From a bacterium (GTDB taxonomy: Bacteria; Deinococcota; Deinococci; Deinococcales; Deinococcaceae), in assembly GCA_021810505.1 (NCBI GenBank), contig JAJZIR010000003.1:1-43464 (forward strand): a stretch of DNA of 43,464 nt. Reading direction: 5' to 3'. Below, one piece after another: positions 17,827-25,762 of this stretch; the stretch's first letter is position 1, and each line of letters begins with the position of its first letter. The translations under genes were made by a program, and so were the position numbers. The notes below the pieces were generated by a model. That model made no database searches, was not told the DNA's origin, and saw nothing but the letters and a program-made list of their open reading frames with translations.

Positions 17827-18159
17827 TCAGGCTTCCTTCCTGGTCCAGCGGCCCTCGTCCCGGAGCTGCACCTTGGCCATCATCCGCCCGAAGCCCCTGG
17901 CCAGGTCGAGCCCCTGCTGGTTGGCCAGGCAGATCGCCACGAACAGCAGGTCGGCCAGCTCCATCTCCAGGTCCCCTGCCTCCTCGCCGGGCTTGGGGAC
18001 CTTGCCGCTCTGGTGGGCGATCACCCTGGCCACCTCCCCCAGCTCCTCGCTGAGCCTGGCCAGCATCAGCAGCGGCGGGAAGTAGCCCTCGGAGAACTGA
18101 GCGATGTAGCGGTCTACTTGGCGGCTGGCTTCCTCGAAGGTCAGCTCCGCGGGGCTCAC
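17827..18159 (-). CDS. mazG: MazG-like nucleotide pyrophosphohydrolase
   Basis: A 110-residue single-domain MazG protein, about the size of the short forms. Magnesium-binding acidic motifs are visible: SEELGEVARV (Glu38, Glu39, Glu42) and EMELADLLFV (acidic residues through Asp70). Such enzymes hydrolyse (d)NTPs to monophosphate and pyrophosphate and help clear damaged nucleotides. GTG 18159 overlaps the preceding stop (GTGA), and the family begins there; the open frame runs on upstream without similarity. It is co-translated with the DUF4384 lipoprotein and followed immediately by rimO. Confidence 0.88.
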   Translation of the reverse strand: MSPAELTFEEASRQVDRYIAQFSEGYFPPLLMLARLSEELGEVARVIAHQSGKVPKPGEEAGDLEMELADLLFVAICLANQQGLDLARGFGRMMAKVQLRDEGRWTRKEA

Positions 18160-18629
18160 GGCTGGATGTAGAAGTAGGTCTGGGCTAGGGCGCGCACCCG
18201 GACCGGATAGCTCTGCAGGTACAGGTCGGTCCGGTTCTGCCAGCCGGGGAAGCTGTACTGGCCATAGAGGGCCAGGTTGGGCCGCTGCACCACGGTGGTG
18301 AAGATGGCGCGCACCCGCTGCAGGCCGGTCGGGGGGGTGATGGTGTAGTGGACGTACGGGGAGCGGGGGAAGTAGGTGGTCCCGGCCGGCACGTAAGCGT
18401 TGCGGACCAGGACGTTGCTGTAGCCGCCGGGGTTCAGGGAGACCAAGGTGACGTAGCCGGGCCGGGAGACGGTCAGGACGAAGCGGACCTGCTGCCCCAG
18501 GTAGTACACCGAACCTCTGCCGCCAGTGGGTGCGAAAGTGCGGATGAAACCCGAGCGCCCTCCGATGACCAAGCTGCAACCGGCTAGCAGCAGGGCGATC
18601 AGGGGCAAGAGGAGCAGTTTGAACTTCAT
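18156..18629 (-). CDS. DUF4384-type lipoprotein
   Basis: A 157-residue protein. A lipoprotein signal (MKFKLLLLPLIALLLAGC, Cys18) should anchor it on the outer face of the membrane. The mature part has GGRGSVYYLGQQVRFVLTV, RPGYVTLVSLNPGG, and ends QTYFYIQP, the pattern I recall from DUF4384 lipoproteins in Deinococcota. Its role is unknown. It heads the six-gene operon; a -10 box TAGAGT ends 6 nt before ATG 18629 and there is no Shine-Dalgarno, so the mRNA is probably leaderless. The end overlaps mazG. Confidence 0.8.
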   Translation of the reverse strand: MKFKLLLLPLIALLLAGCSLVIGGRSGFIRTFAPTGGRGSVYYLGQQVRFVLTVSRPGYVTLVSLNPGGYSNVLVRNAYVPAGTTYFPRSPYVHYTITPPTGLQRVRAIFTTVVQRPNLALYGQYSFPGWQNRTDLYLQSYPVRVRALAQTYFYIQP

Positions 18630-18635
18630 AAACGC

Positions 18636-18641
18636 ACTCTA
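18636..18641 (-). promoter_or_regulatory. -10 box of a leaderless promoter (lipoprotein-mazG-rimO operon)
   Basis: TAGAGT on the minus strand, 6 nt before ATG 18629. A weak -35 (GTGACC at 18666-18661, 19-nt spacer) is the best upstream match. Confidence 0.5.
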
Positions 18642-18730
18642 CTAGCTGGTCCATGACGCGGGTCACCCGTACCATGAACGCCCATTTCATGCAGCTATCA
18701 CCGAACCCAGCTGCCGGGAGAGGGCCGGGC

Positions 18731-19693
18731 CTAGGGGTGCAGCAGAAGCTTGCCGGTGGTGCGGCGCTCGGCCAGGGCGGCCTGGGCCTGGGCGGCCTGA
18801 TCCAGCGGCCAGGTCCCACCGATCCGCAGGGACAGGTCGCCGCTCTGCACCATCTTGAACAGCTCGGAGGCGCGCCACTCCAGCTCGCCGGGCTGCATCA
18901 GGTAGTGGGCCAAGGACGGCCTGGTCAGGAACAGGCCGCCCCTGCGGTTGAGCTCCTGGGGGTCGAACTTGGCCACCGGCCCGGAAGACTGCCCGTAGAG
19001 GGCCAGCGTCCCCCTAGGGGCCAGGGAGGACAAGCTGGCCTCCCAGGTGGCCACGCCGACCCCGTCGTAGACCACCTCGGCGCCCTTGCCCGCGGTCTGG
19101 TCCTTCACCGCCGCCACCAGCTCCTCATAGGGGACCGCCAGGGAGGCTCCGGCCTGGCGGGCCAGCTGCCGCTTCTCCGCGGTCGAGGCGGTGGCGATCA
19201 CCCGGGCGCCCAGGGCCCTGGCCAGCTGGGTCAGCAGAAGCCCCACGCCGCCAGCCGCCGCGTGGACCACGCAGGTCTGCCCGGCTGCCAGCGGAAAGGT
19301 GCTGCGCACCAGGTAGTGGGCGGTCATGCCCTGCAGCATCAGGGCGGCGGCCTGGTCGCTGCTGACCGCCTCCGGCACCCGCACCACCCGCTCGGCCGGG
19401 ACCACCTGGAACTCGGCGTAGGAGCCGGTCGCGCTGCAGTAGGCCACCCGGTCACCGGGAGCGTAACCGCGCACCTGAGGACCCACCGCCTCCACCACTC
19501 CGGCGCCCTCCTCACCCAGAATGGCGGGAAGCGGCAGCGCGTAGAGGCCGCTGCGCTTGTAGATGTCGATGAAGTTGATCCCGATGGACTGCAAACGGAC
19601 CAGCAGCTGGCCGGGACCGGGCTGCGGGGTCGGGACTTCGGCGGGAGTCAGGACCTCAGGGCCTCCAGTGCGTTGTATCTGGATCGCGCGCAT
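18731..19693 (-). CDS. qorA: NADPH:quinone oxidoreductase (QorA-like, zinc-free MDR)
   Basis: A 320-residue medium-chain dehydrogenase/reductase of the quinone oxidoreductase group. It starts MRAIQIQRTGGPEVL and has NFIDIYKRSGLY, LGEEGAGVVEAVG, and the nucleotide-binding VHAAAGGVGLLLTQLARALGA, with no catalytic or structural zinc cysteines. It reduces quinones or other enones with NADPH in the cytosol. I use ATG 19693 because the conserved N-terminus begins there rather than at the frame start (19720). A TACCCT lies 5 nt upstream, so a nearly leaderless start is possible. It appears to be transcribed alone, upstream of the lipoprotein operon. Confidence 0.92.
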   Translation of the reverse strand: MRAIQIQRTGGPEVLTPAEVPTPQPGPGQLLVRLQSIGINFIDIYKRSGLYALPLPAILGEEGAGVVEAVGPQVRGYAPGDRVAYCSATGSYAEFQVVPAERVVRVPEAVSSDQAAALMLQGMTAHYLVRSTFPLAAGQTCVVHAAAGGVGLLLTQLARALGARVIATASTAEKRQLARQAGASLAVPYEELVAAVKDQTAGKGAEVVYDGVGVATWEASLSSLAPRGTLALYGQSSGPVAKFDPQELNRRGGLFLTRPSLAHYLMQPGELEWRASELFKMVQSGDLSLRIGGTWPLDQAAQAQAALAERRTTGKLLLHP

Positions 19694-19832
19694 GCCCGAG
19701 GGTAGCCCTCCGGCGGCCAACCCGTCCGGGCGGAAGTCACAAAATAGGAGGCCGGCCAGCTACTCCCGGGAAGAAGGCGGGCCGGCGCGCCCTTCGGCGG
19801 TTGGGGGGGAGCTGGGACCGGCCCGGCGGGGG

Positions 19833-21821
19833 CTAGCCTCCGCCGCCGCTAGGGGCCGGCGCCTTGACCTGGGCGACCAACCACTGGAGCAGCTCCTGGC
19901 GCTCTTCCGCGGCGCTGGTACCCGCGTGAAAGCGCGCGTGCCAGCGGGCCGGCGCGCTCTCCGCCCAGCCGTGGTGGGCAAAGAAGCCGGTCACCGGGCA
20001 GCGCTCCAGAGGGGTGGGGTCGGAGTCCATGCGGTCGCGCAGAAGCTGCCGCCAGATCACGGTCAGGGCGCCGAGCGGAGTGCGGATCTCCCGCGCCGGC
20101 GGGCGAAACTCGGCCAGCCAGGCTGGAAACTCCCCGGGGGGCATCGGCCGCGCCAGGCCGTAGCCCTGGCCGTACTCCGCGTCCAAGTGCACCGCCACCT
20201 CGATGCTCCCCAGCGTTTCCAGGCCTTCGATCACGGTGCCTAGGCCATAGTTGCGCCCTAGGATCATGAGGGTAGAGAGCAGGTTGAGGGTCTCTAAGGG
20301 CGCGCTGTGGATCTGCTGGAGCAAGTCCTGGCCGACCTTGATGGCGTTGAAGGGTAGGGCCGTCAGGTGCTTGAAATTGGCGTAGCCCGATCCCAAGTCG
20401 TCTATGACCAGGCGCACCCCTAAGCGGTGGAGGCGCTGGAGAGTACCGCGCTGCAGGGCGGAATCCAGGGCCTGGCTCTCCAGCAACTCCAGCGTCAGGC
20501 GCTCGGGCGCTACCGCTCGCTGCCGCAAGGCGAACCCGACCCACTCGGTGCAGCCGGCGTTCAGCAAGGTCGAGGGCGGGAGGTTGACCGATACCTGCAG
20601 ATCCAGGCCCAGAGCGTCCCAACTGTGCAGGGCGTGCAGCGCCTGCTCTAGCCCCCGGAGGAAAAGCTGGTCGAGTTCGGCGGTCCCTAGGAGGGGCAAG
20701 AAGGTACCGGGCAGAACCAGCTCGCCGCCGGGCAGGCTCAGGCGCGCCAAAGCTTCCACCTTGGTCACCTGCCCGCTGCGCAGGTCCACCAGGGGTTGCA
20801 CGTACATGGACAAGCCGCCGGCAAACAGCCGCTCGCGGTAGCGCTGGCCCAGCTGCGGGGGCAGCAGCTGTCCGGGCTCCGGCGTACTGCACCGGGCCCA
20901 GAGCTCCCCCAGGTAGTGCTGCAGGTTCCAGGTGAACTCCCGCATCCAGGGGGATTCAAACTGGTGGACCCAGGCGCCGCGCAAGCTCAGGACCGCCACC
21001 GGGTGGCCCTGGGAGTCCAGCAAGGGGATCGCCACCGCGCTGCGCGCACCCAGGGCGGCAAGGACCGGATCTTGGGCTCGGGGAAGTACCGTCAAGATCT
21101 GGCGCTGGTTCCAGACCCGGCCGAGCAGCTTCTGCTCGGCCGGAGCGGTGTCGGGCGCCAGCTGCTGCGCTGCCTGCTCGGTGGCCGCGGGTACCGGCCG
21201 AGCTGGCCCGCTCGCGCCGACGACCTGGAAGACGCCATGGGCATCGGGGACCTGGATGGCGGCGCCGAGCACCCCGGGCAAGCCGGCTAGGGCCGCGATG
21301 AGCGCGCGCTCAGCTCCGGCCCAAGGGGTGCCCGCGGGGGGTAGGGGGCGCAAGACCAGCTGGCGGTAAACCGACTGGGTCACCTCCATCTGCTGCAGTT
21401 GGCTGGAGAGATCGTCGCCGAGGCGGCCGTACATCACCCGCAGCAGGCGGTAGCGGGCATCTATCGGCATCGGGCTAAGGTCGAGGTACACCTCCAGCAG
21501 CCGGCGGTAGAGGCCGTGGCTCTGCACCATGGCTGCCGTTTCGATACCGACCAGGGCGTGGATCTCGCCGAGCCTGGAGGCCGCCTCGGTGACAGCCCGG
21601 CGGGTCGTCTCCGGGCGCAGCAGAAAGCGCAGGTGCTCGGCCTGGGCACTCTGCAAGCGCTGCATGGCCGGCGAAGTCAGGGAATTCAAGATGGCGGCCA
21701 TCTCCGGAACGCGCGCCAACTCGCCATAGAACTGCTCCACGAAGCTGCGCGCCACCGCGTCCACCAGCGGAGCGGCGTCGGCCAGGAGAGCAGCGGCTTC
21801 GGCGCCGTAAGGATCTAACAC
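19833..21821 (-). CDS. Globin-coupled GAF-EAL cyclic-di-GMP phosphodiesterase
   Basis: A 662-residue cytosolic signalling protein. Residues 10-155 look like a globin-coupled sensor with a candidate haem-ligand His88 (RLGEIHALVGIE), so it may sense oxygen or another gas. Residues of about 165-310 form a GAF-like domain. The EAL domain (about 325-575) keeps its catalytic residues: Glu356 in VEALARL, Asn413 (SVNLPPS), acidic residues in LELLES, Asp474-Asp475 (IDDLGSG), Lys495, Glu532, Glu535 and Gln552. It should therefore hydrolyse c-di-GMP. No GGDEF domain is present. A tail of about 85 residues rich in Cys/His (CPVTGFFAHHGW, WHARFH) may bind metal. The start GTG 21821 has GGAG 8 nt upstream. 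Confidence 0.88.
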   Translation of the reverse strand: MLDPYGAEAAALLADAAPLVDAVARSFVEQFYGELARVPEMAAILNSLTSPAMQRLQSAQAEHLRFLLRPETTRRAVTEAASRLGEIHALVGIETAAMVQSHGLYRRLLEVYLDLSPMPIDARYRLLRVMYGRLGDDLSSQLQQMEVTQSVYRQLVLRPLPPAGTPWAGAERALIAALAGLPGVLGAAIQVPDAHGVFQVVGASGPARPVPAATEQAAQQLAPDTAPAEQKLLGRVWNQRQILTVLPRAQDPVLAALGARSAVAIPLLDSQGHPVAVLSLRGAWVHQFESPWMREFTWNLQHYLGELWARCSTPEPGQLLPPQLGQRYRERLFAGGLSMYVQPLVDLRSGQVTKVEALARLSLPGGELVLPGTFLPLLGTAELDQLFLRGLEQALHALHSWDALGLDLQVSVNLPPSTLLNAGCTEWVGFALRQRAVAPERLTLELLESQALDSALQRGTLQRLHRLGVRLVIDDLGSGYANFKHLTALPFNAIKVGQDLLQQIHSAPLETLNLLSTLMILGRNYGLGTVIEGLETLGSIEVAVHLDAEYGQGYGLARPMPPGEFPAWLAEFRPPAREIRTPLGALTVIWRQLLRDRMDSDPTPLERCPVTGFFAHHGWAESAPARWHARFHAGTSAAEERQELLQWLVAQVKAPAPSGGGG

Positions 21822-22161
21822 CTCAGCAGCTCCGTAGCGGGCGCGGAGGTAGCGGGGTGCAGCGGCCGCACGGTTTCAGAGGGTGCAACCCGGCGCGCGG
21901 CGAGATGGCGAAGGCCCCGGTGCTCCGCGCAGGGAGCAAAGAAGGCTGGTGCCGCGCCCCGAGCCATGGAGGCCATCATAGCCCAACGTCTCCGCAAAGA
22001 CCTCCCCCATCTCCGCAGAGCCTCTCCGGCGGATTCCGAGTCCCAAGGAGCTTACCGGATCCCTGCGGAAGCAGGCCGGCGTGCCCTGGGCTAGGAATGG
22101 CGGCGCGGCTCCTGTCGAGCTGCTAAGGAATATAGTCCGGGCTCGGGCTAAAGCGGGACGA
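21822..22161. other. Intergenic stretch
   Basis: I see no gene in these 340 bases. The decamer GGGACGATCA occurs near 22153 and again about 17 bp on, inside the end of the neighbouring frame. The boundary between core-like genes and the accessory region probably lies here. Confidence 0.4.
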
Positions 22162-23355
22162 TCAGTAAGCTGGGACGATCAAAAGGTAGCCGAGTTGGTC
22201 GCACCCAGGGCTGCCGATCTCCACGTTGTGTGACGCGACGTCGTGTGACGCGCTCTGGCCATCTGTCCAGCGCAGCATCGCAGGGCCGAACTCAACTTGG
22301 TCGGGGTCGATCTGGATTTTTTCTGGATTGTCCAGCGGGATTTGGGGAAGATTCTGCGGAATCGCGTACACCCTGACGAGCTGCAGAAAGGGCTCGGCGT
22401 TCAGGCAGATAGCCAGCCAAAGGAAGGTGTCGCTGGCTGCGGGAAGAGACTGCCCCTGGTTCTGTGCTTCTAGGAGTGAGCGGTAATAGCCCCTCGCCCG
22501 CGCAACTGTCCAGCTCCTTAGCTTTTTGGCGTCGTCGAGCGGGAAATCGAGCTGCAAGGTGCTCGCCAGCTGCTTCAGCTGGTCTCTCGCCCGCTGCTTC
22601 CGGTCATGCGTCGTTCCAGGTTCAGGTACCCCCCCTTGGCAGGCCCGGCAGTACATGGCGACGTTAGGAGCTGCTCTGAGGTACCTACCGACGTCCGAGC
22701 GCACCGGGGGATCCTCCTCGTAGCCGGGAGCTTCCCCGGGGAGTCCCCCGAAATTGGCCATGAGCTGGCGCAGTTGATCGATCATCTTGTCGAAGCTGCC
22801 TAAGAATCCATAGATTTCAGCGAGGCAAGCCCCGACGATGAGATCTCGCTGGGTGTGGCTCTGCCCCTTCCTCCACCGGATATAGCGCTGGAGATACTCT
22901 AGCGCTTGAAGCGCTGGGTAATCGGTTGGGCCAAGCGTCTGGGGGACTACGACTGTGGAATCGCGCCATCGCGGCAGGGGCGACGGCGTCGATGCGTCAT
23001 GGCCACGGGGCAGGATGCCGAGCATCAGCTTCCAGACAGCGTTGCTCTCCTTTTTTCGGATCAGGTCGAGAGCCCTAAGCCGCTGGTCGAGGGTCGCATA
23101 GGTCTGCGGGATCCAGAGAAGGTGGATCTGCCGGAGGCTGTTTGCGGGTCGGTTTGCATATTGCCCCGGCAGGTTGTCGACGGCATCGAGACGAGCTAAA
23201 ACATGGGGCACACGCGGCATAAGTTCGGGCGACCACGCTAGGGATTCCAGCGCCCAAAGCAGGCCGGAAGCGTGTTCGGCTCCGAAAATTCCCTCCTCGT
23301 CAGCACTGAACAGGGCCCGAAGAGGAGGGTTGGTAGGCTGGAAGTGCTATCGGCT
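22162..23355 (-). pseudogene. Chimeric remnant of a large HTH-associated protein
   Basis: The coding frame is open from about 23355 but lacks a plausible start. An ATG at 23220 lies inside conserved-looking sequence. Residues encoded at about 23330-22950 (EEGIFGAEHASGLLWALESL, then AWSPELMPRVPHVLARLD, NRPANSLRQIHLLWIPQT, PRGHDASTPSPLPRWRD) match, from memory, an internal part of very large (over 1000-residue) XRE-HTH proteins whose N-terminus is like the fragment at 23238-23690. After about 22950 the sequence becomes something else (LQALEYLQRYIRW ... YCRACQGG ... YLLIVPAY) that I do not recognise. This looks like a gene that lost its middle and was joined to foreign sequence. The family recall is unverified. 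Confidence 0.55.
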
Positions 23356-23690
23356 CGATCGGCCCAACTCGAGAGATCAGCCGCACTTACCCATCGGATC
23401 GGTGTGCCTGGGTGCTCAGAGGGTGTGATGCCGGGAACGGCTGGCCCGATCACAACTCCGGTGGGCAGGAAGCGGATGCCAGCGCCCTCGAGTGCACCAC
23501 GAATGGCCGGGGTGTTGTTGGACACCGGGGTTCTCTGGCCTCTCTCAAGGTCAGCCACCGTCGAGGTTGCCACGCCAGCCGCCTTGGCCAGATCCTCTTG
23601 GGACCACGCTAGGAGCGCGCGGGCGGCCCGGACATGTTTGGGCGTAAGATCGGAAGGAGGCTTTGGTCGAGTCCTAGAAAATATATGATC
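23238..23690 (-). pseudogene. XRE-family helix-turn-helix N-terminal fragment
   Basis: The frame reads DLTPKHVRAARALLAWSQED, LAKAAGVATSTVADLERGQR, then GAGIRFLPTGVVIGPAVPG and IRWVSAADLSSWADRADS, and stops at TAG 23238. The first 60 residues are a standard XRE HTH. No ATG, GTG or TTG precedes the HTH in frame before the stop at 23691-23693, so the start is lost or unusual. The last 40 residues overlap the other frame of the large-protein remnant, so the natural continuation was cut by a deletion and frameshift near 23345. It is divergent from abiE and next to its AT-rich control region. A regulator made from the GTG at 23573 would lack half of the HTH. Confidence 0.6.
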
Positions 23691-23721
23691 TCAGTTCAAA
23701 TTTAGAATTATTCTTTTATGT

Positions 23722-23753
23722 CGACAATTATTTATTATTGCCGACAATAGGTT
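23722..23753 (+). promoter_or_regulatory. Control region of the abiE operon
   Basis: An unusually AT-rich gap. CGACAAT occurs twice as a direct repeat (23722-23728 and 23742-23748), 20 bp apart, i.e. about two helical turns. TAGGTT at 23748-23753 is a candidate -10 that ends 5 nt before ATG 23759. AbiEi proteins are known autorepressors, so the repeats are candidate AbiEi sites. Confidence 0.45.
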
Positions 23754-23758
23754 ACATC

Positions 23759-24373
23759 ATGACCGGACACCATATGACGCATCGCGAGCGAGCCCTCCGT
23801 CTCATCAAAGATCGAGGAATCGCGCGCGCGCGCGATTTCAAGGCAGCGGGCATCCCCCTGGTCTGCCTGAAGCGCCTAACCGACTCCGGCGAGCTAGTCC
23901 GACTCCGCCGCGGCCTTTATCAAGATCCGGAACGCGTCGGAGAGGACATCGCGCATGATCTGGCGGAAGCCTCCCGCCTTGTCCCGAACGGTATCATCAG
24001 TCTGGTCAGCGCGCTTAGGTGTCACGAACTCACCACCCAGCTGCCGCACGCCGTGTGGATGACCATTCCTCACAAGGCCAGGACACCGAACATATCGGGC
24101 CCACGGCTAGAGATTGTTCGAGCGACCGGTGAGGTCCTGACCGCGGGCGTCGAGCACGTCCGCGTGGAGGGAGTCGATGTGCCAATCTACGGTGTCGCCA
24201 AAACAGTCGCCGATTGCTTCAAGCATTGCCGCCAGGTAGGCGAGGACGTCGCCATAGAGGCGCTCCGCGATGCCTTGCAGCAAAGGAAGACCACGGCGAG
24301 CGAATTGATGAAGTACGCAGCCATCGATCGTGTCACCAAACGGATTGAGCCCTACATCAAGGCGCTGCAATGA
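23759..24373 (+). CDS. abiEi: AbiEi-family antitoxin of a type IV toxin-antitoxin system
   Basis: A 204-residue protein. The N-terminal winged helix (ALRLIKDRGIARARDFKAAG, then LKRLTDSGELVRLRRGLYQD) is the DNA-binding AbiEi_4 type. The rest (RLVPNGIISLVSALRCHELT, GVAKTVADCFKHC, ALRDALQQRKTTASELMKY) is the conserved antitoxin domain. It represses its own operon and counteracts the AbiEii nucleotidyltransferase. ATG 23759 is used since a possible -10 lies just before; ATG 23774 (MTHRERALRLI) is a possible alternative. It overlaps abiEii by ATGA. Phage-abortive-infection function is known for the family, not shown here. Confidence 0.88.
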   Translation: MTGHHMTHRERALRLIKDRGIARARDFKAAGIPLVCLKRLTDSGELVRLRRGLYQDPERVGEDIAHDLAEASRLVPNGIISLVSALRCHELTTQLPHAVWMTIPHKARTPNISGPRLEIVRATGEVLTAGVEHVRVEGVDVPIYGVAKTVADCFKHCRQVGEDVAIEALRDALQQRKTTASELMKYAAIDRVTKRIEPYIKALQ

Positions 24374-25293
24374 ATGGCAAGACTCCCAAGGATCCCGCAG
24401 CGTCCATCAGAGCACGGTTGCTTGCTCACGCCAAGCAGTATGGCGACGACTACCAGCGCGTATTGATGCGCTACGCAATTGAGCGTTTGCTCTTCCGGCT
24501 CAGCCAAACAGAAGCTGCCACGCGCTATGTGCTTAAGGGCGCCATGCTATTTGCGACCTGGCCCGAGCACGCCTCCCGACCCACCGGCGACCTCGACCTG
24601 CTGGGCCACGGCAACCCTGATCCCATCGCCATCACCGAGCTCTTCACCCGCATCTGCCAAGTCGAGAACCCCAATGACGGCATCGTCTTTAACCCGGCGA
24701 CCCTGAAGGTCGGTCCAGTGCGCGAAGGCGACAAGTACCAGGGCGTTCGGCTGAACCTGAGGGGCCAACTAGCCAAGGCGATCATCCCCGTGCAGGTGGA
24801 CATCGGTTTTGGCGACTATGTCTACCCGACGCCGACGCGCCAGACCTTCCCGAGCCTTTTGCCGAACCTGCCCGCAGCGAATATCCTGATGTACCCGCGT
24901 GAAACTGTCGTCGCCGAGAAGTTCGAGGTGATGATCCGGTTCGGGGAGACGAACGGGAGGATCAAAGATTTTTACGACATCTGGGTCATGATCCAGATGT
25001 CCCAGTTTGATCTGCCCACCTTGGCCGAAGCGGTGGGAGGAACGCTTCGACGCCGCCAAACCGCGGTCCCGACCGAGATGCCGGTAGGCCTTACGGAGAC
25101 GTTCGCGAAAGTTGTCAAGGAGCGCGGCCTTTGGAGTGGCTTCCTGCGCCGGAATCCGCCGACCCTTCCACCGCCATCTTTCGCAGACCTGCAAGAATTG
25201 CAGTGTTTCTTCGGCCCAGTTATCTCCGCCCTCGCACTGCCGGAAGCGGCCGAGGGCCGGTGGGATCCAGGTGCTGGAGTTTGGCGCTTATAG
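24370..25293 (+). CDS. abiEii: AbiEii-family nucleotidyltransferase toxin
   Basis: A 307-residue nucleotidyltransferase toxin. The signature is present: KGAMLFATWPEH ... RPTGDLDLLG (the GS-x-DxD-type catalytic segment), VQVDIGFGD with the third acidic residue, then VVAEKFEVMIRFG and RIKDFYDIW, conserved in AbiEii/COG2253 proteins. The family transfers nucleotides to tRNA or other acceptors and halts growth, for example on phage infection. The start overlaps the antitoxin stop (ATGA). The last 25 residues run into GC-rich sequence and may not be conserved. Confidence 0.88.
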   Translation: MNGKTPKDPAASIRARLLAHAKQYGDDYQRVLMRYAIERLLFRLSQTEAATRYVLKGAMLFATWPEHASRPTGDLDLLGHGNPDPIAITELFTRICQVENPNDGIVFNPATLKVGPVREGDKYQGVRLNLRGQLAKAIIPVQVDIGFGDYVYPTPTRQTFPSLLPNLPAANILMYPRETVVAEKFEVMIRFGETNGRIKDFYDIWVMIQMSQFDLPTLAEAVGGTLRRRQTAVPTEMPVGLTETFAKVVKERGLWSGFLRRNPPTLPPPSFADLQELQCFFGPVISALALPEAAEGRWDPGAGVWRL

Positions 25294-25762
25294 CTTGCGT
25301 ACACCACCCTTTTGGGGCGTCCCAGCCATTCGGAATGAGGGTCGGTGCCGTTCCGTTTCCTATCAGGTGCGCTCCAGCTTAGGTATGCCCGCAGTATTGC
25401 CGCAGCCCCTCAGGGCGCTTAGACCCGCTGCCTGCGCGGGTATCTGGCGGCGCTGAATTGCTCAGGCCGGGGCCCCTCACCGCAGCGCCGGCTAGCTCGG
25501 GGGTACGCGGTCCCGACCGCCCAGGACCGCCGACCCTGAACACCCCTACCTGCTCTTACCTGCTCCGAATCCGGGACAGCCACCCCCCACCCGGCCTGGG
25601 GACCCGGCACTCTGAGGCGCGGCCAGGAAGCCGGAGGCAGAAGCCCTGCGGCCTTTCAGCCGGCGGGTGGAGAGGCGCGGAGCCGCGCCCGGCCCAGAGC
25701 CGGCCGGGCTGCAGGGCGGTCCCGTCAGCTCGCCAGGCAGTCTCGCCGGACCCCCGGCCGAG
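25294..25762. other. Intergenic stretch between abiE and the methyltransferase gene
   Basis: No gene is supported. ACCCGC-N7-GCGGGT near 25428-25448 could form a hairpin after the abiE operon. Both flanking operons converge here, so transcription ends are expected, but no T-tract was seen. Confidence 0.4.
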
